The notes under the pieces are model-generated. The model worked only from the letters and a program-made list of their open reading frames with translations. It was not told the origin of the DNA and searched no databases. Positions 10,328 through 22,050 of a DNA stretch of 64,000 nt are shown here, piece after piece. The DNA comes from Mesoplasma syrphidae. Its GTDB lineage: Bacteria; Bacillota_I; Bacilli_A; Mycoplasmatales; Mycoplasmataceae. The first letter of the stretch is position 1. Each line of letters opens with the position of its first letter. The stretch is from the NCBI RefSeq assembly GCF_002843565.1, contig NZ_CP025257.1, forward strand, positions 372,001 through 436,000, written 5' to 3'. The translations under genes were made by a program, and so were the position numbers.

Positions 10328-11224
10328 ATGAAGCATAAAACACCGATTATTAAGATTAATAATCTTTCAAAAATTTATCCTAATGGATATGGAATTTTTA
10401 ATATTGATCTTTGTGTTAATCAAGGAGAGGTATTTGGATATTTAGGTCCTAATGGAGCTGGAAAATCTACAACTATTAGAACAATTATGGGTTACATCAA
10501 ACCTGATCAAGGGAGCTGCGAAGTTTTTGACTACAGTAGCTGAAAAGATGCTGCCACAATTCAAAGTCAAGTAGGCTATTTGCCAGGAGAAATTGCCTTT
10601 CCTGAATTCATGACAGGAACTGAATTTATTAAGTTGGTTTATAACTTAAGAAATCAAACAAATTGAAATGAAGTTGAGGAACTAATCAAATATTGAGAAT
10701 TTGACCCAAATAAAAAAATCAAAAAAATGTCTAAGGGTATGAAGCAAAAAGTGGGTCTAATTATTGCCTTCATGCACCATCCACAGCTGATCATTTTGGA
10801 TGAACCAACATCAGGATTGGACCCATTAATGCAGCAAAAGTTCATAAATTTAGTTAATCAGCGTAAGTCGCAAAAAACGACATTTTTAATGAGTTCACAT
10901 ATTTTTGAAGAAATTGAAAAAACTTGTGATAATGTGGCAATTATTAAAAGTGGTAAAATAGTATCTAGCTTTGATCTAGAAAAATTGCGACAAGAAAATG
11001 AACGCTATTACACTGTTGTATTTAAAAGTAATGATGTCTTAAAAAAATACAAAGTTTTGAAGCAAGAATTGAATAGTGTTACTTATAGTGTCTTACCAGG
11101 CCAAGTTCCCGAATTTGTTAAAGATTTAAATAACTATGAAATAGAAATGATTTCTGAGAATCCCTTTTCTTTAGAAAAATATTTCATGAATTTTTACAAA
11201 GAGGAAGGAGAACAACATGCTTAA
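10328..11224 (+). CDS. ABC-2 type exporter ATP-binding protein
   Basis: 298 residues. Walker A GPNGAGKST near 39-47, a signature-like MSKGMKQK near 134 (in place of LSGGQ), Walker B LIILDEP near 155, and the switch histidine in SSHIFEE. A C-terminal ~90-residue extension follows the ATPase core, as in drug or bacteriocin exporters. A second ATG (10324) just upstream is out of frame and stops after four codons. It overlaps the permease start by 8 bases. The partner permease is frameshifted, so the complex may be non-functional. Confidence 0.9.
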
Positions 11225-11941
11225 TAAATACATTATCAAAAATACACTTAAAGGAACATGACTAATTTGAAGTGTATTGACTTTAATATCAGCTATTTTA
11301 ATGTCGATATTTTTCTTTTTAGTTGATGGCGAGCAAGTGTCAATTGTTTTGGGGAAGATGTATTTTGCTTCAATTGGAATTGAAATTCCAATTATTTTTA
11401 CAGCAATTGTGGGGAACAAAATTGTGGCTAGAGAAATTGAGAAAGGTTATATGCATACTATTTGTCAACACCTTTATCAAGAACTAAAATACTAACTTCA
11501 AAAGCATTTGTGTTTGCTTTATTAATTGTTGTAAGTGGAATTGTTTATTTAGTTGTTGGATATGGTCTAATTGGAATAACCAATGCTAGTTTAAGCTATG
11601 TAGACTGAACCCTGTGAATGCTTAATTTAACTTTACTATCAACTGTCTTTGCTGGAATTGCATGAGTCTTTTCATGCTTGTTTAATAAAACGGGTTGATC
11701 AATTGTTTGTGGAGCAGGAATTCCGGCAATGTTTTTTATCTTCACAACTTTGTCAATGATTGAAACTTTGCATATCGAGTTTTTAAAATACTTTTCAGTA
11801 ATAAGTTTATTTGATCCAACAAACATTAAAGGATCTCAAGTTACAACATGACTGTTTCAAGATCTTGGATTGTTTGCAATGACAATTGGATTATTTGTAG
11901 GCGGAATTTATATTTTTAAAAATAAGGATTTACCGTTATAA
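11217..11941 (+). pseudogene. ABC-2 exporter permease, frameshifted
   Basis: The frame starting at ATG 11217 codes a signal-anchor-like helix and ends early at TAA 11493-11495 (92 residues). The rest of the protein continues in the -1 frame from about 11460 (STPLSRTKILTSKAF, then several membrane helices) to the TAA at 11939-11941. Adding one T in the ACTATTTG stretch at 11458-11464 restores one ~241-residue ABC-2 permease, so a single base has been lost. STPxSRTKIL is a common motif at this point of ABC-2 permeases. It could be a true inactivation, a phase-variable switch or a sequencing error. Confidence 0.85.
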
Positions 11942-11950
11942 AAAATATAA

Positions 11951-11977
11951 AAAAACTCACATTATGTGAGTTTTTTT
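11951..11977. terminator. Bidirectional terminator between convergent genes
   Basis: AAAACTCAC pairs with GTGAGTTTT around ATTAT, with A runs on one side and T runs on the other. It can serve the permease (plus strand) and the lipoprotein (minus strand, stop at 11987). Confidence 0.8.
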
Positions 11978-11986
11978 ACTAATCAA

Positions 11987-13030
11987 CTAATTATTAAAAC
12001 TGTTTAAATAATTTTCGCTTAAATTATATTGATATGGGCGAGGCTTTGTTTTTTTGTCTTTATCAAAGTTCGAACTTCCTTCATCTCAAGTTGTAAATAT
12101 GTCTTTTCCAGTTTGCATACCATAAAGAGTTGGAGAATCTTTATGAATCAAATGATCTTCAATATTAGAATTTAGTTCTTCAGTGATAGCAGATAATAAT
12201 CTCTGCAAAGCATTTTTTCTTTTTTCCTTACCTTCCTTGGGTAAAATAGTATCATCAATTGCCTTAGATTCACCTTGGTTAAATTCATAGAATAACTCAA
12301 AACCATTTACAAATCCAGTAATAACACCATTTCTGACTGTTAAAAAAACTGGTCCTTTCACATTTGTTAATGTCAATAAAATTTTATTAACATTTTCAGT
12401 AATTGCTTTTGATTCACTGGTACTATTAGAAGAAAAAAGTGATCGCGCAATATTTTCCTCGATTACGTCATTAACAATTTTTTTCATACTTTTACTTGTT
12501 CAAAGATCGCTCATTTCATCTAAGATGATTGATTTAAATGATACCTTACCATCAAGTTTTTGCTTATCAACAACATATTTTTGATCTTCATTGATTGCAG
12601 TGCGACTTCAATAAGCACTTTTTTTCTTAGGTTTTTCTTTTTTAACTGATGCTGTTCCTCAGTCGGTAGCAGAGTCATCGTTAGTATTTTTAGTTTCTCC
12701 AGAAGCAACTTTGATGTCTCAACCCAGCTCTTCATTACTTTGACTTAAATTTTTTAGTCCAGTATTAAAATCATGTCCTTTAGGATCTAAAAATTCTTCA
12801 ACAGCTGCCTGAAACGAAAGTGAACTAGCGTTGTCTTTTGAACCAATGTAAATTACAGCTGATGTGCCTTTCTTTGTAACTTCTGCGGTGTTACCTTTAT
12901 ATTGAACTTTTGTTTCATTAATTCAACTTGTGAAGTTATTATAATCAGTTCAGTTAGTACATGATACGACAGCTAAACTAGCGGTTGCCGTTAAACTGAT
13001 TGCTCCTAGCAATGATAATAGTTTTTTCAT
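11987..13030 (-). CDS. Lipoprotein of unknown function
   Basis: 347 residues. The N-terminus (MKKLLSLLGAISLTATASL, then AVVSC) is a clear lipoprotein signal with the lipobox Cys near residue 24, so the mature protein is anchored outside the membrane. It starts with ATG after a strong aggagg (complement 13035-13040). The mature part is hydrophilic and Lys/Asp/Ser-rich. A short patch (SAVIYIGSKDNAS, about residue 56) has a beta-strand look, but no family can be named. The gene faces the ABC exporter and shares its terminator. Confidence 0.85.
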
Positions 13031-13346
13031 AAATCCTCCTAAAATGACGAATACAAATAATCTATATAATTTTACTATAAAAGCTTTAATAAAAAATGAC
13101 ATAATTACATTTTTAAATTGGAATTCTGTCATTAAGTAAGCTCTCTACAAAAAAGAGTGAATGCCATGTTCATAAAAAGAATATTTTAATAAAATATATT
13201 CGGAAATTTTATCGAACAAAAACTAGTTTTTATTGTATAATTGTTTAGGAATTGATATTATTTAAAGGCAGGCAAACTTTTCTAAAGAATGCTTATAGCA
13301 AAATATTTTAAAATAATATGATGAATTTAGAGAGGTGAATGTTAAT
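13031..13346. other. Divergent intergenic region, 316 bases
   Basis: It lies between the minus-strand lipoprotein and rpmG. Candidate plus-strand -10 box TATAAT at 13236-13241 and an RBS (agaggtg) before rpmG. Minus-strand -10-like TATA boxes lie near 13050-13070. No gene seen. Confidence 0.5.
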
Positions 13347-13490
13347 ATGCGCGAAAAATATATTTTACGTTGTACTGCATGTAAAAATGAAAATTACATT
13401 GGAAGAAACGATAAGAAAAAAGAAAAAATTGAAGCTTCAAAATACTGCTCAAACTGCAACAAACACGAAATTCATAAACAAAAAAAATAG
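13347..13490 (+). CDS. rpmG: 50S ribosomal protein L33
   Basis: 47 residues, normal for bacterial L33. It has two CxxC zinc motifs (CTAC near residue 9 and CSNC near residue 34), so this is the zinc-binding type. Start ATG 13347 follows agaggtg with a spacer of about 7 bases. It is a single gene followed directly by a strong terminator. Confidence 0.92.
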   Translation: MREKYILRCTACKNENYIGRNDKKKEKIEASKYCSNCNKHEIHKQKK

Positions 13491-13515
13491 TCTTTTCAAA
13501 AGACTATTTTTTATT
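13485..13515 (+). terminator. Terminator after rpmG
   Basis: AAATAGTCTTTT and AAAAGACTATTT form a hairpin that includes the rpmG stop, followed by a T run. Confidence 0.85.
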
Positions 13516-13568
13516 TTATAATATAAATAACAAAATAAATAACAAAATTTTAAAGGAGATTAGTTGTA

Positions 13569-14642
13569 ATGACAAAATATGAAAAAATTATTAAGTTATT
13601 AGATAGTAAACAAACTGACGCAGTTATCTTGTACGCCCCTGAAAATCGTTATTGATACTCACGTTTTCATTCATCAATGGGATATTTAATTGTTACTCGC
13701 AAAGGCTCATACTTATTTTTAGATGGTCGCTATATTACAGCTGCCAAAAACAAAAAAGATTTGCAAAATGTTGATCACATTATTCATTTTGGAAAAAATG
13801 TTTGAGCAGAAATGTTAAAAATTTTAGAGCAAGACCAGGTAAGTACTTTGGGATTTGAATCTGACTGAGTAATGTATAAACAGTACTTGGGATTTAAAAA
13901 TAATTTTGCAAATCAAACATTAGTACCAATTGATTGTTCATCTCTAAGAATGGAGAAGGAACTTTGAGAAATCACTCAAATTAAAACGGCTTGCGATATC
14001 ACAAATACTGTTTTCCAAGAGGTTTTGCAGTTTGTTAAGCCTGGAATGACAGAGTTAGAATTAGCCCGTTTTGTTAGTGATCGCTTCTTTGCTAACGGAG
14101 CAGACAAATTAAGCTTTGACACAATTGTAGCAAGTGGAGTTAATGGCAGCATGCCACATGCCGTTCCTACTGACAAAAAATTGGCAATCGGAGAATTGGT
14201 AACTTTAGACATGGGATGTTTTTATAATGGATATTGTTCAGATCAAACTCGTACATTTGGAATTGGAGAAATCACAGATCCGAAGTTATTAGATATTTAC
14301 AAAACAGTTTATGAAGCTCAAAGTTTGGGGATTAGTTTAGTTAAAGCAAAACAAAATGCCGGTGATATTCACCGTGAAGTTGCCAATTTTATTGCTCAAG
14401 CGGGTTATGAAGGATATTTTGATCATGGATTAGGACATGGTATCGGAGTAGAAATTCATGAAGAGCCTTATGAAAATGGCGTTTCGCAAACAATTTTGGA
14501 AGCTAACATGACAATTACCGTAGAACCAGGAATTTATATTCCAGGGGTTGGAGGAGTTAGAATTGAAGATGATCTTTTAGTCACATCTGATGGATATGAA
14601 ATGTTAACAACATCACCACGTGAATTGATTATTGTTAAGTAA
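13569..14642 (+). CDS. Xaa-Pro aminopeptidase family metallopeptidase (M24B)
   Basis: 357 residues with an N-terminal creatinase-like domain (~1-125) and a C-terminal pita-bread catalytic domain. The dinuclear metal ligands are visible: Asp in TLDMGCF, Asp in CSDQTRTF, His in GLGHGIG, Glu in VEPGIYIPG and Glu in RIEDD. It cleaves Xaa-Pro from peptide N-termini, useful for a peptide-scavenging parasite. Start ATG follows aaaggag. A terminator follows, so it is probably monocistronic. Confidence 0.93.
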
Positions 14643-14730
14643 TTTAATTAGAAAACTATAATTTCAGAAAGAATTACCAAATTTGTATAAATATCATATG
14701 CAAGTGGTTTTTCAGCACCAATAAAAAAAT

Positions 14731-14757
14731 AAAACCGGAACTTTTTCGGTTTTTTCT
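14731..14757 (+). terminator. Terminator after the Xaa-Pro peptidase gene
   Basis: AAAACCG at 14731-14737 pairs with CGGTTTT downstream, extended by a GAA/TTC pairing, then a T run. It lies about 90 bases after the stop. Confidence 0.7.
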
Positions 14758-14877
14758 ATTTTGAATTCCTTTATAATATTAAAAGACAAAAGTTCTGGGC
14801 TTATATTTTTTAGAATGTCAAAATAAGCTCTAAAAATGTTAAAATTAATTTAAATATTTTACATGCAGGAGGAAAAA

Positions 14878-16062
14878 ATGAACTCAACATCTAAAAAAAC
14901 AGTTCAAGAATCTAGTTTAACTCCTAAAAAAGCAAAAACTAATCTTCAAGTTCGTCTTATATCAGCAGTTTTTTTAGTTATTTTAATGATTATTTATTTG
15001 CTTCTTCCGATTTTGCATACCGAAATTAATCGTAAGCAAGGAGAAAGCAGTTTATTAGCAAATATTTTTGGATATTTGTCTTTATTATCAACTTGCTGTT
15101 TGATTGGTGCAAGTATTTATGAGTTTAATAGAGCAGTCGGAATTAAAAAATGAGGAGTTCAATTACTATTTATAATTACCGCTTTGTTTTTATTTTTTTG
15201 GCCCTTTGGCCAAATGGAATTCTTAAATGATTTATTTTATTATAATCGGCTTAATCAAAATCTTTTAAACATAATGCGTAGTCCTGTAATTTGTACTTTA
15301 GTGTTGCTTTTAGTTTTTATAATATTATGAGTTGTTGGATGAAAAACTGAAAAACGACCAGCCAAAGATCCTACGCAACTTAAACGAGGAACTTACAAAC
15401 AAGGATTATTAATTTTTGCAATAACTTTAATTATTGTATTTGCGATGAAGGGTTTTACAACTATTTCTTTATCGGTTATTTATATTGAACCAACTACGAC
15501 TACTGTATTTGATTTAGAACCAGTTAACAAAATATATCAAAACAATGTTATTCAACTAACCGACAATACCCCAACGTATTCTTTTACTGCCATAATTTGA
15601 ATTTGGTGCACAATTATTTTTACTGATACTTTTGCATACTTAGGAGGCTCAAAATTTGGTAAGCATAAGTTGTCACCAAGAATAAGTCCAAATAAATCAT
15701 GAGAAGGAGCAATTATTGGGACTGCTGCTGCTACTTTAATTGGAATAACGTTTTCAGTTTCACTGTTGTTTATTGAAGATACTCAAAAATTTGCGCCATT
15801 ATTTGGAGTGTTATATACCCTTATTAATGCAGAAACCGCATGAATACCTGTGTTAATATTTATTTTTATGACAGTTGCTATCTCAATAACTGGGCAATTA
15901 GGTGATCTCTTGTTTAGTGCAATTAAACGTAATTTGGGAATTAAAGATTATTCTAATTTAATTCCTGGTCATGGAGGAATACTTGATAGACTCGATTCAT
16001 TTTATTTAGTATTTTTTATGATTTATATTTTGACTTTGCTGACATGAATTAATGTTAACTAA
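14878..16062 (+). CDS. cdsA: Phosphatidate cytidylyltransferase (CDP-diglyceride synthase)
   Basis: 394 residues, longer than the ~270 usual in bacteria because of a large N-terminal membrane part. It makes CDP-diacylglycerol from phosphatidate and CTP in the membrane. The C-terminal signature is complete: [10 protein letters not shown], then [12 protein letters not shown]. Also visible are [20 protein letters not shown] and the following KSWEG. The best start is ATG 14878, which sits right after aggagg; an in-frame ATG at 14863 lacks an RBS. rseP follows 16 bases downstream, the conserved cdsA-rseP-polC order. Confidence 0.93.
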
Positions 16063-16078
16063 AAATTAAGGAGAGCAT

Positions 16079-17326
16079 ATGAGTACAGGATTAATTATTA
16101 TTGCTTTTTTTGTAGGAATTATCGCAGTTTTATTTTTGATTATGCTTCATGAGCTTGGCCATTTTGTTGTAGCAAAGTTATCAAAAGCTTATGTTTATGA
16201 GCTGTCTTTGGGATTTGGACCACGACTATTTACCAAAAAGGGTAAAGAAACTTGATACTCAATTCGACTAATTCCAATTGGTGGTTTTGTTTCAATTGCC
16301 TCTGATGCTGCTGAGCCACCATTGGGTCGAGAAGAAGAAGCAATGCAAATTCCTGATAGTCGAAAAATTGATTATATTGCTCGTTGAAAAAAAGCCTTAT
16401 TCATTATTGCAGGTCCGTTAATGAACTTTATTATTGCAATGTTTTTAATTACTACAATTTTTATGGCCAATGGATATAAAACAAATGATATGAATTTTTA
16501 TGGACAAAAATTTTCTGACAATAGCATTGCTTATAAAGTTATTAACAATAAACTTAGTGAAGAAGGAAAAGGATTTAGTCCTGATGCACAACAGTATGCA
16601 ATAACGGGATGAGAATTTAGATTTGAAAATGAGCAAGAATCTTTTAAACATTATCGAGATTATAAAGTAAATGATTTAGGACCTACTTATAAAGAAATTG
16701 TGTATCCATTGATTGAGGAGTTAAAAAATAAGGCGTTCAATAATCCTGAGAATTTTGAGCGTTTTCAACTAAAGTTCTCATTTGTTGAAATTGAGCGCTA
16801 TTCGGGAAAAGTTCAAAAAGTTTATAGTCTCGATAACAGTGAATTTTATAAACTTGATAAAGACGAGGATCAAGAAATTATTAGTGCTTGAAAACAGCAA
16901 AATAAAATTAGTATGGGTGTTGCTGCTCCTACAAGATATTTCAAATCAGTTGGAAGTGCTTATGGTTATGGATGAAAAGAAACATTTGATCAGTCAATTG
17001 CATTGCTAAAAGGCTTAGGTATGTTATTTACTGGTAATATTCAGGCCTTATCAGGACCATTGGGAATGGCTAATCAAACAGCGACAGTAATGGATTCACC
17101 AACAACATTTTTCTTATATGTGGCTGGGATTTCAGCAAACTTATTTATGCTAAATATGATTCCAATTCCTCCACTTGACGGGTATCGCTTTTTAGAAAAT
17201 GGTGTAGAAGCTGTTACTAAAAAGCCATTAAATAAAAAGTTTAAACTAGTGGTCTATTCAATTGGAGCGTTATTATTTGCTGGATTATTTATTATTATCA
17301 CTTTAAAAGACATACTAATCGGTTAG
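16079..17326 (+). CDS. rseP: Site-2 protease, RIP metalloprotease RseP
   Basis: 415 residues. An intramembrane zinc protease that cuts membrane-anchored substrates. The HELGH zinc motif sits in the first helix (near residue 24) and the second motif NMIPIPPLDG in a late helix (near 360). The central ~190 residues between them should hold a PDZ domain, but the region is charged and carries no obvious PDZ GLG-type motif, so it is divergent. Start ATG after aggagagc. polC follows 15 bases downstream. Confidence 0.92.
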
Positions 17327-17341
17327 AAAGGAACTCTACTT

Positions 17342-20300
17342 ATGAATAAAGCAATTAAAAATATCTTTGACAAATTGTCAATTAACTTTGATGACCTTGA
17401 CCTAAGCTATTTTGAAAATGCCGACTTAGTTGAACAAATTAAGATTTCTAAATTAAAAGGAAAAGCCTATGTTCATATAAGTATAAATAATTTTTTACCA
17501 ATTCGCATTATTGAGCAAATAAATTACGCTTTCAAAAAAAATGATTATGTCCCAATGAAACTAATTTTGGATGTCAAGCATCAGCAAATTGAAAAAGAAA
17601 TTGTTTGAGAATATTTGGAATGAATTAAAAACAGCAAGGCTCAAGAAAAGGGAGGTTGCTGAAATTTTGTTGACCGCGAAGGCTATACTTTTGACATTGA
17701 TAATCAAACAATTATCTTTAAACTTGAATCCTTATCACAAAAAGCTGAATTTGAAGTATTAACAAAATATTGTGATGCCAAATTAAAGCAATGTGGATTT
17801 AAAAACTTAAATTTTAGCATTGAAGTTGATCAAAGTAATGAAGAAGAGTATTGGAAAAAACATGAAAAGAACTATCAGCTAATTGTTGAAAAGAAGGCTC
17901 AGTTTGAGCAGTCAATTAGAACTAATATTGAAACAAACCGACAAGTTTATCAAACTAATAATAGAGTGTTTAAAAAAAACTTTGTCAAATTAGATGAACC
18001 TACTTATAAATCAATTGCTGATATTGATAATGATGCTCAAAATGTAGTTATTCATGGAATGGTAATGACCAAAGAAATTAGAGTCTCTCGAGCTGGAAGA
18101 AAAATTTATATTTTGGGAATTACTGATCACAAATCTTCAATCAAGGCAACTTACTTTGGAAAAGATGAAAGTGATTGTTTATTTGATAGTCTAACTGATG
18201 AAGAAGCAGCTGCTGATAATGCCAAAGAAATGAAAGCATTGCGAATTGAAAAAGGCGATTGAGTTGCTTTGAAGGGAAAAACAAGTTATTCTCAATATGA
18301 TCAAGAGCAAGTCTTTTATATTGATAATTTTTGCAAAATTGAAAAAAATGTTGAAGTTCGTAAAGATTTGGCAAAAAACAAGCGTGTAGAATTACACATT
18401 CACTCTAAAATGTCAGCTATGGATGGTATTTCTGATTTTAAAGATTACGCTAATCTAGCAAATCAATGAGGATGGAATGCTTTGGCACTAACTGATCATA
18501 ATAATGTTCAATCATTTCCAGATGCCTATGCAGCTATTAAATCTATTAATAAGAAGCGTGATTCTAATAATCAAATGAAAATGATTTATGGTCTAGAAAT
18601 GACAATGCTACCAAATGATCTTTGATACGTCAAAAATCCCAAGAATCAAAGTTTACGTGAGACAAAATTGGTAGTTTACGACTTGGAAACAACTGGACTA
18701 TCTCCAGAGTTTGATGAAATTATTGAGTTTGGAGCAGTTGTCTATAACTACAAAACTGGAGAACGTAAACAAATAGATATCTTAATTAAACCAGAACAAA
18801 AACTTAAACAGTTTACAAAAGATTTGACACATATAACTGATGAAATGCTTGAAGATAAACCGCCTATTGCTGAAGCTTTTAAGCAAATTTATGAAATTAT
18901 CGATGGTGCAATTTTAGTCGCTCATAATGCAAACTTCGATTTCAACTTTTTAAATAGCTATGCTCAAAAATTGGGATATCCCGAGCTAACAAATACGGTA
19001 ATTGATACCTTAACAATTGCACGAGCAATGTATCCAGGGTTAAAAAATCACCGTCTAGGAACTGTGGCCAAAAAAAATGGAATTCTTTATGATGAAAAAG
19101 TGGCTCACCGTGGAGACTATGATGCTGATGTTTTAACAGATATTTATGAACATATGTGAGCTAACATGCGTAAAATAATGGATATAAATCTTGATTCTGA
19201 TTGAGCAAAAATTCATCCGCAAAATGATAAAGAAAATATGAATTATATTAAAACGCGAGGTTTTCATACTACTGTTTTAGTTAAAAATCAGGCGGGATTA
19301 AAAAAATTGTACAAGCTTGTTTCTAAATCACATACTGATAATTTTTTTGGAGGGCCAAAAATTTTTAAAAACATACTTATTGAAGCTCGCAATGAGGGAA
19401 ATCTTTTATTAGGGACTTCTTGTGTTAATGGAGAAATTTTTGAAATGGCTCGAACTAATACATTGTCTGAACTTGAGAAGCGAATTCAAGATTATGATTA
19501 TGTAGAATTACAACCATTAAGTGTTTATAAAAATCTTTTACAAAATGATTCTTTAAATGAAGAAGAACTTAAGCGAACTATCAAAATAATTATTGCGGCA
19601 GCTTTAAAATATCACAAAATTATTGTTGCTACAAGTGATGCACATTATGTAAATCCTGAATTGAAACAAATTCGTGAAGTGTACATTAATGCTAAAGGTT
19701 TAGGTGGAACACGTCATCCCTTATTTGATTACAAGGGTCGTGTGAAGGACAACCCAGATCAACATTTACGTACTACTGATGAAATGCTAAAAGAGTTTGC
19801 TTGACTAGAAGATCAGGAATTAATTAATAAAATTGTTATTGAAAATAGTAATTTAATTTCTAGTATGGTAGAACCCAACATTGAAGCAGTAAAAGAAGGT
19901 CTGTATACACCATCAATTGAAAATGTTAACGAAAAATTGCGAGCAAAGTGCTATGAAACAGCGCATGAATTATATGGTTCAGATCTTCCTGAAATCGTTG
20001 AGGCTCGCTTAGAAAAAGAGTTGAATTCAATTACCAAATATGGTTTTTCAGTAGTTTATTGAATTTCACATTTGCTTGTTAAAAAATCATTAGATGATGG
20101 TTATTTAGTTGGTTCGCGAGGATCAGTTGGTTCATCATTTGTAGCGACAATGTCAAAAATTACTGAAGTAAATCCACTGAAAGCGCACTATCGCTGCGAA
20201 ACTTGTCAATATTCCGATTTTAATACTCCAGCAGAGGTTAAGTGTGGTTATGATTTACGACCAGCTCAATGTCCTAAATGTAAATCAAGTTTAGTTGGCG

Positions 20301-21823
20301 ATGGACATGATATTCCGTTTGAAACTTTTTTAGGATTTGAAGGAGACAAGGTTCCCGATATTGACTTAAACTTTTCAGGTGAATATCAACCAGTTGCTCA
20401 TAATTTTACTAAAGAAATGTTTGGAGAAAATAATGTATTTCGTGCTGGAACAATTTCAACAGTTGCCGAAAAGACGGCTTTTGGTTATGTTAAAGCATAT
20501 TATGAAGAAAAATTTGGATATGAAAATCAACCTCGTAAAGTTGAGATTGAGCGTCTAGCCAGTTTAGCTGAAGGTGTTAAACGTACGACAGGTCAACACC
20601 CTGGAGGAATTATTATTTTACCCTCTGAATATGAAATTGAAGACTTTACACCAATCAATTATCCAGCTGATGATACATCATCAAGTTGAAAAACAACACA
20701 CTTTGATTTCCATTCAATTCATGACAATTTATTAAAGATGGACATATTGGGGCATGTTGACCCGACCGCTTTAAGAATTCTAAGAGACATTACGGGAGTT
20801 GATCCAATGACAATTCCAACAAACGATAAGCAAGTTTATTCGTTATTTTCAGGATTGAGTTCTCTAAAAATTCAACCTGATCAAATTAATGGTGAAACAA
20901 CTGGAGCAATTGGGATTCCGGAGTTTGGAACTCAATTCGTTAGAGGAATGCTTAAAGAAACAAGTCCAAAAACTTTCGCAGATTTGGTTCAAATTTCAGG
21001 ATTATCACATGGAACCGATGTATGATTAGGAAACGCTCGAGACTTAATTAAAGAAAATAAGGCCAACATTTCAACGGTCATTGGATGTCGGGATGATATT
21101 ATGGTGTACTTAATGTCAATGGGATTGGATTCATCAATGGCATTTACGATTATGGAATCTGTTCGTAAAGGTAAGGGTCTTAAAAAACCGTGAATTGATG
21201 CAATGAAAGCCTGCAATGTTCCAGACTGATATATTGAATCATGTTTGAAAATTAAATATATGTTTCCCAAAGCACATGCGACTGCTTATGTTTTGATGGC
21301 ATATCGAATTGCTTGATACAAAATTCATTATCCAGCCGAATATTATGCCACTTTCTTATCTACCAGAGCAGATGCATTTGATTTGAAAGTTTCTCTTGGA
21401 GGTTATGAAGCTGTTAACAATCGTTTAAAAGAATTAGAGGCACGATCAGCAGGATCTTATGGTGATAAACTTACTAAAAAAGATGAAGATTTAATGGTAG
21501 TTTATGAAATAATGCTAGAAATGTTTTCTCGTGGAATTAAGTTTGGAAATATTGATTTTAAAGTTTCACAAGCTTCAAGATTTGTTGTTGTTGAGAATCC
21601 GCAAACTAAGGAAAAAACAATTATTCCGCCATTTAATATTATTGACTCACTAGGAATTACAGTGGCTGAATCAATTGTTAAAGCTCGAGAAATATCAGCG
21701 ATTGCATCAGTAGCTGATTTGAAAAATCGAACTCAAGTAACTCAGACACAATTAAAAATCTTTGATGAATTGCGAATTACTGATTCATTATCAAGTGATG
21801 AACAATTAACATTTGAATTTTAA
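17342..21823 (+). CDS. polC: DNA polymerase III, Gram-positive PolC alpha subunit
   Basis: 1493 residues, full length for PolC, the main replicative polymerase with its own proofreading. Order: N-terminal domains (1-~200), OB fold (~205-330), PHP domain starting at [13 protein letters not shown] (~351), inserted DEDDh exonuclease (DLETTG near 446, NFDFNF near 540, HRGDYDADV near 581), return to PHP (ATSDAHY), zinc module with CETC and CPKC (~950-985), and polymerase active site DIDLNFSG (~1006). Numerous TGA Trp codons occur. It ends with a terminator. Confidence 0.96.
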
Positions 21824-21847
21824 AACTTAGCTTGCTAAGTTTTTTTA
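21823..21847 (+). terminator. Terminator after polC
   Basis: AAACTTAG (21824-21831 region) pairs with CTAAGTTT around CTTG, followed by seven T. Confidence 0.85.
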
Positions 21848-21911
21848 TTTATACAGTTGTAGTTTTCTAACAAAGGGAGTATTATTTAAAATAACAATTT
21901 AATATAAAAAA

Positions 21912-22030
21912 CTTGTATAAGCCAACATAATGGGTTGGTGTCTCTACGTCGTACCAATACGAATCTATAAGACTTAGCACTCGTGGAGAAGTTTTTTGCA
22001 TACTTTTTGCAACATTCTGACGAGTTTTTT
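21912..22030 (+). promoter_or_regulatory. Guanine-type purine riboswitch with terminator platform, upstream of guaA
   Basis: The aptamer spans 21912-21971. P1: 21912-21917 with 21966-21971. P2: CCAAC (21922-21926) with GTTGG (21934-21938), loop L2 ATAATGG. J2/3: GTCTCTAC (21940-21947). P3: TCGT/ACGA (21949-21952, 21959-21962) with loop L3 ACCAAT, which can kiss L2 through TGG-CCA. The specificity base equivalent to C74 is C21965, so guanine or a guanine analogue is expected rather than adenine. The expression platform is a hairpin (ACTCGTGGAGAA region at 21979 with TTCTGACGAGT to 22025) plus six T. It should turn guaA-guaB off when guanine is plentiful. J2/3 position 48 (C for U) and J3/1 position 73 (T for A) differ from the consensus. 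Confidence 0.85.
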
Positions 22031-22050
22031 ATTTAATAAAAAGGAGAAAT

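Noticed and set aside
12520-12735. Minus-strand ORF of 71 residues inside the lipoprotein gene
   Set aside because: It is in a different frame from the lipoprotein, which is open over the whole stretch with a signal peptide.
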